From: Archegozetes longisetosus
Lineage: Eukaryota > Arthropoda > Arachnida > Sarcoptiformes > Trhypochthoniidae
Length of the DNA stretch: 64,000 bases
Direction of reading: 5' to 3'
Assembly: GCA_018873245.2 (NCBI GenBank)
Contig: JAEMBT020000004.1
Coordinates: forward strand, 11,912,418-11,976,417
Below, piece by piece: positions 38,701-49,748 of this stretch; the stretch's first letter is position 1, and the number at the start of each line of letters is the position of its first letter. The notes below the pieces were generated by a model. That model worked only from the letters and a program-made list of their open reading frames with translations. It was not told the origin of the DNA and ran no database searches. The translations under genes and the position numbers were made by a program.

Positions 38701-41700
38701 TTCTCATGAATCTGTCTATGATCTGAGTTTTGTAAAATTGGTCATTCATAAGCAAAGGCAGACCGCATTCTGGTTCTAAACTTTTAGAGTCTGGTTAGTG
38801 AACGTAATCCTCAAGAATACAATCAGTACTTACGATAAATTTCAATATTTCAAGTTTGATCTTCTAGGAGTAGAACCTATCCGGTAGAATATATTAATCA
38901 ATCAAAATCAGTAAATAAACTCACATCATCACAAGTATTTTCCATTTAAAAAGTCTTATTTGATATAACTTTTATTCGGAACTATTTCGGAAATGCTTTG
39001 AATTTGATATTTATGTGATTGATGACAAATTGTTCACAAAATCGATTAGGTGTTTGCAAATCGGAACTGCGCCTAACACTTGGCAAATTACAATCCAATA
39101 ACTATCGGTAAAGCAAACATTAGATGAACACCAGACAAAAATCTAATAAATGAATTGACGAAAATAGTTTTGTTATTCAGTTTCTTTTTCTTCTACACTT
39201 TATACTCAATTCTGATATTTATGTTAAACTATTTTCTGAAAATGACCAGTATTTGTCACAAAATCCTTGGTCAACATTATGCTCCTTTAATTAGAGTTTA
39301 ACGTTAAAAAGTAGTGAAATGAGTCTAAATATTACATTCGGGATCATTTTTGAACGTTCCGCTATTACAATGAGTAATGGATTATTTTAAAAAACAATTA
39401 TATGATCGAGAGAGCTTCATATTATTTAAAACAAAGGCTCTCTTTTGGCTTAAGTTGAAACTTTTCACATAGAATCACATCATTTAACGATTTTTAAAAA
39501 TTTAATTAAAACAGAATCTAAAAATCAATAATACTTGTAAGTGCAAAGCTGTATCACAGACAGAATGTTCACTTTATACATGACAGTTTACGCTCTTTAC
39601 GCGACTTTATGCATCACTTTTGCTTTTTAATAAAAAAACCAAAAGTCAAATACAGAGTGATGTCAAGTTTGTAATAACTTTAAAGTTAATATTACTCTAC
39701 TTTTTTGTGAAATTTTTGTACTGCGATCATCCTTCAATAAAACCTAATCAAATTTGGACTCAATAAAAGTTACTATTATTGAAGTTGAGTTTTAAGTGCA
39801 TACTCCACTTCAATCTTAATTTGAAGACTTGGTTCGAACAAAATTTTGCTTCAGTAAATGTTGTAATGCGCACGAGTTTCAATTCAAAAACATTAATCAT
39901 ACGGAACTGGAACATTCTTGAATCAAAAGCTTATTCATTAAAATTATGCAAAGAAAGCAAATTTAATAATATGGAAACTTGTTTTTGCAGGTGTTGGATA
40001 TGCAGCGGCAGTGATGGCATTTTGGTTAAACGTTTATTACATTGTAGTCCTGGCGTGGGCTTTATATTACTTGTACCATTCAATCAATTGGGACGTGCCA
40101 TGGCGTGGATGCTCTAATTCTTGGAATTCACCGAAATGTCGATCAGAATATGATTTAGCGAACGAAGAGCGCCAGTGCTTTATGAAATATGGTGCAGACG
40201 CACAAACATGCAAAGTGAACACTTCTCTTTTTACAAGTCCTGTCAAAGAATATTGGGAGTAAGTCTTAGGCCACAACGCGCTCATTTATGTTTCTCATTA
40301 GGGCTCAAACTAAAAGTAATAATTGATTTTACAGGCAGAATGTGTTACAAGTGACTGAAGGAATGGGAGATTTAGGTGGTGTCAGATGGCCTCTAGCTCT
40401 TACTTTATTAATTGCTTGGGTCGCCTGTTATTTTGCTATATGGAAAGGCGTCAAATGGACTGGAAAAGTAGGATCCATTTGTTTTAATACGATTATGCAA
40501 TATTTATCTTTATTATGCTGTGCATTTAACAAATGCAATTTGTTGTAAAGTTATCTCAAAATGCATTACGATAAAAATATCAGACATAAACCATTCCACA
40601 GTACTGGAGAAAAGAAATTTCGATATAAGTGAAGGCTTCAGGACATATTCATTTATTAGATTCAATCATAAAAATTGCTCTCAAAAATACTGCAATATGA
40701 CTATTGTTTAGCTTTAATATAAAACACGACACTCGCCCAAGTTATGACTTTTCATATTCTTCAATATATTGCATAGTTTTACTTCTTAGGTTCAAGAGTT
40801 AGTTTCCAATTTTCTCCAATTCAATAAAATATACAAAATTTGTGAATTTTTAGGAGACCAAATTTTCTAAATTAGAGTTTGCGATTTTTTTATCTGCTCA
40901 ACAGTTTTTATCTTAAGTAGAATATCTGGTATCGAGCAGAAAGTTTGAAGCCTGAATGAACTTCTAATTAGAATCTATCCAAACTGTTCCTGCATTCAAT
41001 CGATATTCTTAAATTAAAATGAGATTTTGATTCTTTTGTTAGGATTGAGCTGACAAGCCTATTAATTGAGACCGTAATCACGTCAATTAGAATCAAATAG
41101 AGCCAAATACCTAATTATCGAGAGATTGTGTCAATTAAGAAATTTTGCCATGTTCAAACAACAATTCAATACTGCTAGTATCAAATTAAAACTCATCCTA
41201 AACAAGTATTTATTTTGAAAATAAGTTGCATTTGTTTTTGAACGTAGTTTTCCCAACTATTATCATTTATATGGACTAAACAAAAGTTCGGTATCCTTTT
41301 CAAGATAAATTGAATTTGGACTCAGCGTAGTTTAAACTCTTACCAAATTAATTTCAAACCATTCATTACCTATGACTTATTACCACTTTTTTATCGTAGA
41401 ATTTCTAGAGTAAAAATATCAAAATCAATTATTTATGGTTTGTTTGATATAAAACACATATCTCATTATCTAATACATCATTTTCTTTAGTTTGTGAAGA
41501 TTATGCTCATGTTTAAGTATGGCGAGAATTAACTTTGCGTCTTTTGCTACAACAAATATGTTAAACGTCTGAATAGAGCCAACGCTTCATTTGCATAGTT
41601 ATTGATAAATGTTGAATGCAATCTTTTCTTCGTTCCTATAGAAAGCTCCAAAACACTATTTTCGTAGCCCCCATGTAGCCAATGCTATGCACCACATTTA

Positions 41701-44700
41701 CAATACAATGTTACTTATTTGCTTGGTGATTAATCACACTTATGGCTGCATGCAGTCATCTTAAAAAATGATCTCTTTTTCTAGATCATGTCCAGTGAAT
41801 TTACATTTTTGAATAATTTTTGTCTTATTATTAGAAATAGTAGACTAACAATTACATAATGCAATTTAACAGGACATTGTAAGTTTGACATCCTTTTAGT
41901 TATCACTTTTAAAGCATGGAAACAGTCAAATGACAATAGATCAGCTTCTTCAAAATGAACTATTCATGTAATCCATTGTTATCTTTGTCGTCCATTTCTT
42001 CTGACTCTATCATTAAAGTTATTTTTATGCATCTTCTGAGAATACCTAATTTGTCTTCAAGTCTAATTTGAAGTTTAGAAAAAATAGGCTTTTAGAATCG
42101 CAAACTCGTACTTTTGAGAGTGGAATCCATTTTACATTTCATTAAACAACTGTATAGTGAGATCATTTTGAAAAGGTGTTCATGAGTTGAATCTTATAAG
42201 CTTAAAGAATTTGTCATTATTATTGTTGTAGCGCACTAACGAAATGAAGCGATTCATAAACAATTATTTGAATTCTTTGACAGGTTGTATATTTCACAGC
42301 AATTTTCCCATATATATGTTTGGTCATATTATTATTTCGTGGTATAACACTTCCCGGTGCATGGGATGGCATTTCATACTATCTAACTCCAAAGCTCGAT
42401 CGATTGGGAGACTCACAAGTAATTGATTGCGAAAGCGCCATTGAATAACTTAATTTTATTAACGTGACTCAATCTATACTTATTTGCATCCATTAGCTTA
42501 TGAAGGAACAACTTTCTAATTAAGCAAAATTAGTTTCTCTTAATTGCTTATCCTAAGTATTAATATATTTTACAATAACTTCATTCCTACATTGAGTGAT
42601 GCAGTGCAGAATATTGTTAGTTGAGCAGAATCGAGATCAAGTCCTATAATAAAATAGATAAGGTTATGCTCTAAAAATTCATTTTAATGATACTCTCTTT
42701 CAATAGGTTTGGAGCGATGCCGCTACACAAATATTCTTTTCTTACGGACTTGGTTTAGGTGCTTGGATCGCATTAGGAAGTTATAATAAATATCACAACA
42801 ATGTTCATAGGTATGACTTGATTTTGTGCGTTCAAGTCTCAAATTGTTATTGCTTTTTTCTTCTCACATCAAAATTGGTCTCTCTTTCAACTGCATTGAA
42901 ACCTTTGCCAAATCAGAGATTCGCTTATTATTTCATGCATAAACAGCGGCACTTCAATCTTCGCCGGATTCGTTGTCTTCAGTGTCATCGGATTTATGGC
43001 ACGAGAACAGAATAAACCTATAGAACAGGTGGCTGTCTCTGGTAAGCACTAATTTGGCCAATTCTAATGATTTACACTTTTCTGACCACAATCAGAATCG
43101 TTCTGAAACTTGTATTCCTGTAACTAATAATGTGAACAAATATCAGATATTTTTACTTCGCTTTAAGGTAGAAATCATTAAAATATATCTAAAGATTGAA
43201 AATGTTTTGCAAGCTGAAAAGTTTTTCATATAGTTTCCTATTATCGAAAACTTACTTTTCTCATTGAATCCGAAAAGGCATTTGATTGTTAGAATTGGAT
43301 TGCGGTTAGAATAGTGTCAAAGACATATCGTTATGATTAATGATCGGTCCAATTATTATTTATTCACCTAATAGGGTCTGGTCTGGCATTTCTGGCATAT
43401 CCATCAGCAACATTGCAACTACCAATTTCTCCATTATGGGCAGTTCTATTCTTTCTTATGATTATCATGTTAGGGTTGGACAGTCAAGTGAGTGACATTG
43501 TTTGGCAAATTAGCCATAAGAAAGTAGTGCTTTCACTCATGCTACCAAAGTATCAAAGCATGTCTCAGATTTGCCTTTACTTGACATTAATAATCTTATT
43601 ACTACTTCATGTAGTTCTGCACAATGGAAGGCTTTTTCACTGCAGTCATAGACGAATGGCCGCGTCTTCTTCGTCCTCACAAAGAATTATTTATTTTACT
43701 CGTTTGTGTCATCTCATATCTGATCGGCTTAATTTTCATTGTCGAAGTAAATATTTGATCAAGCTAATGATACAACCAGTGATATTTATTCCTAAAATGA
43801 ACTCAATTCATTACTTTTGATTTCCCAAAGGGTGGCATTTATTGGTTTGAGTTATTTAATTTCTATGCAGCCTCTGGTTTTGCTCTTCTCTATCTTGTCT
43901 TCTTTGAAGTGATCGCTATTTCATGGTCTTATGGTTAGTCGATTAAATCTTAGTTGGTTTACCTCATATTATCGCAGACCACGCTCACTAACAATACTTT
44001 AGAAGTTTAACTGAGCGCACGGTTGCACGGCTCGTGTTTAAGTCAATCTCAGTCAAACTTATATTTCAATGTTATCGCAACAGCGGTTTCTGTATGTAAA
44101 TTTAGCCTTATTGTTGCACCTCGTGAAAACCTGCCTAAATTGACTTGCACAAATACAACAAAACACTTTGGCGAGAATGTTTTCCTAACCTAACCTAACT
44201 GATTATATTCTGAAGTGTAAGGGCCAAACTGTAAGACAGGTTTATGAGAGTCGCAACACTACGGCATAAGTTCTACACTGAAGCCGAACCAACTGAGCTT
44301 TGAAAAGCTATCATAATTTGTATCGAATTGAAGCTTACTTTTGACAAACTAATCGATTAACTTTTCAACTAATACAGGAGTCAATCGATATTATACGAAT
44401 CTAGAAGATATGGTTCAGGGAGGTCTTTGCATCTGGTGGAAAGTGTGTTGGTTCTTTTTCACTCCAACCGTCTGCTTTGTGAGACCAGCTAATCAACTCC
44501 AACTTAATTAGTTTATACGACAGTAACGATAATTTAATCTACATTTAGGGTGTATTTATCTTCAGTTTGGTTCAATATCAGCCACTGACTTACATGAATT
44601 ACAAGTACCCCTGGTGGGGAGAAATGATCGGATGGTTCTTAGCTCTCTCTTCGATGCTCTGCATTCCTTTTTATGCGATCTATAAGTATATTAACACTGA

Positions 44701-44894
44701 AGGACAATTCTCAGAAGTAAATTAACAATATACGGAATGCATGCTTTCTTTCAGATAGTATTACTTTTTGCTAAAACCTTTTTTGTTCGCAGAAAATAAA
44801 GGCGCTGTGTCGACCAGATATTAGTGATATTGAACAGGAAATAAGGCAGAGAGCACTGAAAGAGTCAGGTCTGACAACAGTGACTCCAGTTTAA
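30220..44894 (+). CDS. SLC6 Na+/Cl--dependent neurotransmitter transporter, GABA transporter (GAT1)-like
   Basis: A plasma-membrane symporter that takes up an amino-acid-type transmitter with sodium and chloride; in the nervous system such proteins end GABA signals. Thirteen exons join to 620 residues (GAT1 has 599) with 12 expected membrane helices. The TM1 sodium/substrate motif [20 protein letters not shown] is intact (about 59-78). Extracellular loop 2 has the cysteine pair in [10 protein letters not shown] and a glycosylation site NTS. Later helices carry [20 protein letters not shown] (TM6), [14 protein letters not shown] (TM7), LGLDSQFCTMEGF (TM8) and [14 protein letters not shown] sequence after TM9. 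Similarity along TM6-TM8 is clearly closest to GAT1 among SLC6 members I recall, so GABA is the likely substrate (inference). The gene is long because of introns of 4.0, 5.3 and 1.8 kb. A longer N-terminus through an upstream exon is possible. Confidence 0.9.
32082..32104 (+). repeat. Direct repeat copy 1
   Basis: AAAATCGATACTTCGCATCA plus AAG. A second copy differing at two positions lies at 32639-32661. Copy 1 lies about 60 bases before a (GA)n tract and copy 2 directly abuts a (CT)n tract. Confidence 0.6.
32167..32203 (+). repeat. (GA)n microsatellite
   Basis: About 18 uninterrupted AG units inside intron 1 of the SLC6 gene. Confidence 0.95.
32639..32661 (+). repeat. Direct repeat copy 2
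   Basis: AAAATCGATAATTCGCATCA plus CAG, the second copy of the 23-base repeat at 32082-32104, directly before the (CT)n tract. Confidence 0.6.
32662..32730 (+). repeat. (CT)n microsatellite
   Basis: About 34 uninterrupted CT units, complementary to the GA tract 460 bases upstream, so the two could pair in the pre-mRNA. Confidence 0.95.
34933..35983. mobile_element. Miniature inverted-repeat element (outer of a nested pair)
   Basis: Ends are long terminal inverted repeats. The left end, 34933-34965, starts TATATGAATGCGTTTTTTGA; its reverse complement is found at 35951-35983, with about 31 of 33 positions matching and weaker similarity continuing inward to an ATATGC word. The ends can be read as a TA duplication followed by TATGAATGCG, as in Tc1/mariner-type elements (inference). 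There is no transposase frame inside, so it is non-autonomous. Without the insert inside it, it would be about 530 bases. It lies in coding intron 2 of the SLC6 gene. Confidence 0.8.
35073..35591. mobile_element. hAT-type miniature transposon nested in the outer element
   Basis: 519 bases bounded by 13-base inverted repeats, TAGGGTGACCACC at the left and GGTGGTCACCCTA at the right. They are flanked by TCGATAAG (35065-35072) and TTGATAAG (35592-35599), an 8-base target duplication with one difference. Eight-base duplications and AGGGTGACCA-like ends are typical of hAT elements. Inside are GACGGGA and CGGGAT motifs and no open frame of useful length. The single mismatch suggests a moderately old insertion. 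Confidence 0.8.
36907..37252. repeat. Stretch enriched in CTCGT/ACGAG words
   Basis: About nine occurrences of CTCGT or its complement in 350 bases of otherwise AT-rich intron, including TCTCGTGGA near 37020 and its reverse complement TCCACGAGA near 37197. Possibly a decayed repeat family; no clear unit length. Confidence 0.35.
40468..42283 (+). other. SLC6 coding intron 4
   Basis: 1.8 kb AT-rich intron, GTAGGA to TTGACAG. Nothing coding or repetitive recognised. Confidence 0.8.
44184..44198 (+). repeat. Three CCTAA units, arthropod telomere-like
   Basis: CCTAACCTAACCTAA in coding intron 10 of the SLC6 gene equals three units of the complement of TTAGG, the usual arthropod telomere repeat. 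It is too short to be more than suggestive. Confidence 0.4.
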
Positions 44895-47800
44895 CAAATG
44901 GCTTAATTATAATATTTATGGTGTATTATGAGTTGTAAGAGTCGTTGTGTAAGAGTGAGGCTATGATGCAGCACATCATTACATCGTAATTATAGAAGCT
45001 TACGAAACCTCATGAAACTTAGAGCTCTTTTTGGCTTCCACTTTGGTGTGAGACAATTTTCAAAAATGATATATTATTGTATAAATTAAACTAAAAAAAG
45101 GTACTGTTAGTTGCATTAACATTTGAGCTGAATTGACATTTTGTTAATGCATATGTTTAAGTCTTCCAAAACATTACATTACTTGTAACTATTGTAAACT
45201 ATAAACAAAATGCTGTCGTTAATTAAGTTTCGATTGTCGCACGATTAACATATATTGCCTTTTCTCGGTTCAGTCATATTCCAGATATAGAGATAATATT
45301 ATTGCTATAATGGTAATTATTACTATTAATTATTACTACTTATATATTACTATAAGAATTGATTAAGAAATGAAACAAAAAGTAATAGTTAGTTAATCTC
45401 TATTAAACACAACAAAACAAAGTGTTACAAGTTGTTCATGAATAGGGCTTCCAAAACAATTGTCACTAATTCTCAATTTAACAAAACGTCATACAAACTT
45501 TCATTTTTGCAATTCATTTGCAATTTTTCATTAGAGTTTTTATGTTTCATATAAACGATTATTAAATATAATGCTCATAATTATAAACGTTTTACTTATT
45601 GTTTCCCAACTTATAAACAAAACCAAATTGTGATTTATCAATATATGCTTCTATTGCCTAATTGTTGATGTTTTACAAAACATTTGTTCATTTTGTGCTT
45701 CACTTAAGAAACAAATTTACGGAACAAAATGCAAAACTCATGTAAACCTGTCTTCCAGTATCTCTTTATTCTCTCGTTTTGTATATTTAGAGTTTATCGG
45801 ATTAAGACTAAAATTTAGTTATATAAATATACACCAATATATATACGACTACAACAATTAATATTATTAAATAATAAAAAATCAATCTATATGTACAGTA
45901 CATTCCTTTCAATTAACATTTGAAACAGTGACCCAAAATATATTAAAATAATGTTCTTTTTTTCTAAAAAAAAGTTCTTAGACTTTGTGTTCACCTATTT
46001 TTATCCCAGCTATAGTTATTTTTTTCCTAGAGGAACATTATAGTTCTCATCAAATTAAGAATACTTTCAAATTGCTAGTTATACGAGAAATCATATAAGT
46101 TTACAAGTTTATATTATTTTATTGCAAGTTAGTGTAATCAAAATTTTGAACAAAGTTAGTAAAACTGAGTATAGAATTGATCTGGATAAAACATTTAATA
46201 GTGATGCCACACGTTCTGTTTCAATATTGTCTAACAGGACTGAGAGCTAATAGAGTTAATTCATAAGTTACACAAAGCTTTGACAAATTAACAAAAGTTC
46301 AGATTTGTTCAAATAAAAAGAGCAATATTTGGATAGCTATTTTGGTGAGTCTTCACAATAGTTGACGCAATCGGCGTCATTTTCAAAGTGCAAACATAAG
46401 AAATCCGTGAATAACTAAAAACTCGACAGCTATTTAAAGACAAATAATAAAAGCAAAATTATAATGTGAGTCGTTTCGCAACAAAGTAGTGAATAATTGA
46501 AATAAGTTATTCAGTAAATAAATAGTAACAAATGTTAATATTTACTTACTTATACTAATATCCAATAATTGTATTATGACTTTCTCGTTACATACTCTCA
46601 AATAATTGGTTTGAAAATCAGTACGTATATATATGATAGGGTTAGTGCTGTCGTGTTTCGGGTCTCAAACTCAATCATTATCAGTAGGAGGTGTAACTTC
46701 TTAGCGAAAAGTTCTCTAAAATACAGATTCAAATAAGTTCATAAATTTTCAAACATTAAAAATTGTCTAAAGTTGAAAGTTGACATGTTACTGGAAAAAA
46801 CCTGCAAAGCAATTTTAAGTTGTATCTTATATAAGCTATCTTTTATCACGCGTTCCCTTATTATGGGCTTTGGTTTCATTAGTCATCAATATTGATCTGA
46901 AATACCTGAAAAAATCATTTTTAATGGATTCAAATTTAATCAAGTTTATTTAATGATAGCTTAGCAATCATTTTTTCTCTGTTTATCTAAAAGAAATGCC
47001 CGAAAATGTTGATCTTGAGTGAACCTTAAGTAACATTGGTTAGCAATAATGTTTATTCAGATACAATACATAAATGGTTAGGCAATGTATATTGTAATAG
47101 CTTTGAAAATAGTTGATTGGTTTCACGTGAAGTACAAGTATATATTACGTCAAATATTGGTTTGCCTAACAATTCTTAAGTTGATTGATATGAATTTCAA
47201 AAACACTATCGAAACAATGCAAAGCTTTTTGGATAACTTGCAATTTGTTTATATTAGCATACAATTATAATTACATAACAATTTCAGTGTTAAATAAATA
47301 AGAAAATCTGGAATCAATTGCAAGTTAGTCAAGTAGCAATTTATATCTATTCGATAAAATTTGTTTAGTGTTTAGAATCTTAAGTAATGTTCGCAGTCAT
47401 TACTGAAAATAAGTTTAGTAAGGTACCTACAATAATCCATTATAAAAATTTGAGATTAAATTTGTATAAATATATGTTCATACTAGTAGTAATTATGATT
47501 CATATTAATATTGATGTGCACATAAATCTATGCTAAGGCACGAACATTAGTATGATATGTAATTTTGTTTTGCTTTCACTTCCTAATTAAACTCAATATT
47601 CAGTCAATACTGAATGACTTTTGCACGTTTCCATTTATATATCTGATATTTTATGAATGTTTAGCTTTGTTCACTATGGTTTATAATTTGATAACATTCT
47701 ATTATAATAAATGTGCGCTTAATTACAAAAATAGAATAAATTCAAGCTAAATATTTACTTTAGTACAACTTTTATCCCGTAAGGCTTCTTTTCTGCAAAA

Positions 47801-48402
47801 ATAGTTCAATCTTTCTGTGCTCATTTATTTTGAGTGAAAGTGGCTGTTTTTGGCTAAAGTTTTAATGACTAGAACTTGATTTCCCTAGAATAAGTTGTAA
47901 ATTTTAGTCTATTTGATAAACTTTGCTAAACTTGCAAAACAATTCGATTGGGTCAAACAAATGAACCTAATTAGTGGCAAACACTATTGATTAAACTGAT
48001 CCCCAGTACGCTAACGACCAACCTATTTAATGCTATTATTTTAATAATATAGTGAGGCAATAGTACAATATTAGAAAATTAAAACGCATAATAATGCATT
48101 ATATTGTGTATAGTATTTGACATAATCGATAAAAACGCACTCGAATTACTATAACCGTTGGATTACCTTTACTGATAGACTCACTAATAATGGTAAACAC
48201 AGAAAAACATTAAAAGGAATTATTTATGGCACTACAAAACTAACAAACTTTGTTATATAAGCCAACATAAACTTAGTTAAGCTATGAGTTAGCAGATGGT
48301 CTGCACAGAATGTGATAAAAACGACCACCATTCACTAACTCTCAGATCATTTTTAGTTGAACACTTCGATTAAACATTAGGCAAAGTATTGTTGTTTCAA
48401 TC
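44895..48402. other. Intergenic between SLC6 gene and GPCR
   Basis: 3.5 kb AT-rich sequence that should hold the SLC6 3' untranslated region and the GPCR promoter. Short frames at 47085-47270 and 47565-47750 are AT-driven and unconvincing. No RNA gene or transposon ends recognised. Confidence 0.55.
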
Positions 48403-49491
48403 ATGTTCTCATCAACTGTTGTTCCAAATGCCAATCAACAATCGAATGAACAAATTGAACTTTTCTATGTTTCTCAGATTACTTATGGAATATCGACTGT
48501 TATACTTAGTTTTGCCACTTTGTTAGCAATTCCTGGTAATATTCTAGTTATCTGGGTTGTCCTCAAAACACCACTTTTACGCTCAAAAGCTGTCAACGTA
48601 TTGATTGTTAATTTATGTGTTGTTGACTTGATATCCACATGGCTTGACATACCTCTAATGTGGACTATATTAGAACTTAATTATAATCGTATTAACTCTA
48701 TCAGATGGTTATGTGATTGTCAAATATTTTTCCACTCGGTTTCGGCAGCGGGACAAGCCTTCTCTTTCGTAGCAGTAGGTTATGAAAGATATCACACCAT
48801 AGCTTATCCTTTTGACAAAGAAAGGATTCGAAACATAACTCACATCTCTATCGTATTTTGTTGGATTATATCAGTTGCTGTGGCATTTGTTGAATTATTT
48901 GTATTTCCAGATACTATTACTTATGAATTTTGCATCAATTCGACTCGATATACAAAACATTTGGCAATGTCCTACATCATCGCACCTCTCGGTTTGATTT
49001 GTTTCATTCTGGTTGGTTTCTATTACAGTCGGATAGTGTGGCTGGTACGGAAACATTGCAAGACCACTAACACAACATGCAGGAGTCTACCCGTTTCTAG
49101 CAATACTACTGATCCGTCCACAGTCTCTTGTGTGCAAAACTCAGAGATGCCTTCAATATTCGGTGAAATATGTGTTCTCGATGATAAAAATCGATCACTC
49201 GGAAAGCGTAGGATCGAGGCCGAAACAGCCAAAAGGTCGCTGTACGTGATCGCATCGTTTACGTTAATTTGTTTGCCGTATCCCTTATTAGTGGGAGTAG
49301 AAAAGATGTTCGATTCAGTCGATTATGCTAATATTTATCAGTGGCAATACTGTGCGCACACTTTATCAACACTTTCGACTGGTCTTAACCCACTTTTGTA
49401 CGGACTCGCAAATAAACAGTTCCGAAGCGCCTTTTGCAAAATTTGTAGGAGATATTACAGGCGGTATAAACAAAGGATCTTAACTCATTGA
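48403..49491 (+). CDS. Rhodopsin-class (class A) GPCR, single exon, ligand unknown
   Basis: A 362-residue seven-helix receptor without introns. Landmarks: N46 in PGN (TM1), D75 in NLCVVD (TM2), C104 before TM3 paired with C177 in extracellular loop 2, E128-R129-Y130 as the DRY variant, W154 (TM4), P195 (TM5), P292 (TM6) and N329-P330-L-L-Y333 (TM7), followed by a basic tail (KICRRYYRRYK). The third intracellular loop is about 65 residues, Ser/Thr-rich. The position that is Asp in amine receptors (3.32) is His111, so an amine ligand is unlikely. The toggle position 6.48, usually Trp, is Cys290. I cannot assign a subfamily; it could be a peptide receptor or a lineage-specific orphan. The ATG at 48403 is the first in frame and leaves a short N-terminus without signal peptide, usual for this class. 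Confidence 0.9.
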   Translation: MFSSTVVPNANQQSNEQIELFYVSQITYGISTVILSFATLLAIPGNILVIWVVLKTPLLRSKAVNVLIVNLCVVDLISTWLDIPLMWTILELNYNRINSIRWLCDCQIFFHSVSAAGQAFSFVAVGYERYHTIAYPFDKERIRNITHISIVFCWIISVAVAFVELFVFPDTITYEFCINSTRYTKHLAMSYIIAPLGLICFILVGFYYSRIVWLVRKHCKTTNTTCRSLPVSSNTTDPSTVSCVQNSEMPSIFGEICVLDDKNRSLGKRRIEAETAKRSLYVIASFTLICLPYPLLVGVEKMFDSVDYANIYQWQYCAHTLSTLSTGLNPLLYGLANKQFRSAFCKICRRYYRRYKQRILTH

Positions 49492-49748
49492 AAATTGTTT
49501 CACAATATTTTCTATGTGCATACATTTATTTGTTTATATTTTTTTATATAATATGAAATTTATTAAGAAATATACATTGACTTACAGAGTGCTATTACAA
49601 CGACGTTAATCATTTTGTTATGTATATATGTAAATGTCTTTAGAAGCCTATATACTGAATAATTGACACAAAACCAACTAAAAATTAAAAAATCTAATAT
49701 ATCAAATAATTCAATTATAGATATACGATAGCTCTAAACATGCTATTA
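49492..49748. other. Convergent 3' intergenic gap
   Basis: 257 bases between the stops of the GPCR (plus) and the GLD2-like gene (minus), holding both 3' untranslated ends. TTTATT near 49527 is a possible minus-strand polyadenylation signal, so the transcripts may overlap in antisense. Confidence 0.5.

Larger units (their letters stand above)
34644..39990 (+). other. SLC6 coding intron 2
   Basis: 5.3 kb intron between GTATGTG and TTTTTGCAG. It contains the nested miniature transposons and a stretch rich in CTCGT/ACGAG words. A short plus-strand frame at 37606-37794 (basic, no recognised domain) is probably chance. Confidence 0.85.
30220..44894 (+). other. SLC6 gene exon map
   Basis: Coding exons: 30220-30466, 34512-34643, 39991-40258, 40335-40467, 42284-42418, 42707-42810, 42917-43041, 43375-43487, 43615-43746, 43831-43933, 44378-44478, 44549-44716, 44793-44894 (TAA at 44892-44894). 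All junctions are GT-AG and keep frame. The C-terminal tail is short, ending [13 protein letters not shown], unlike the longer vertebrate GAT1 tail. Confidence 0.9.
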
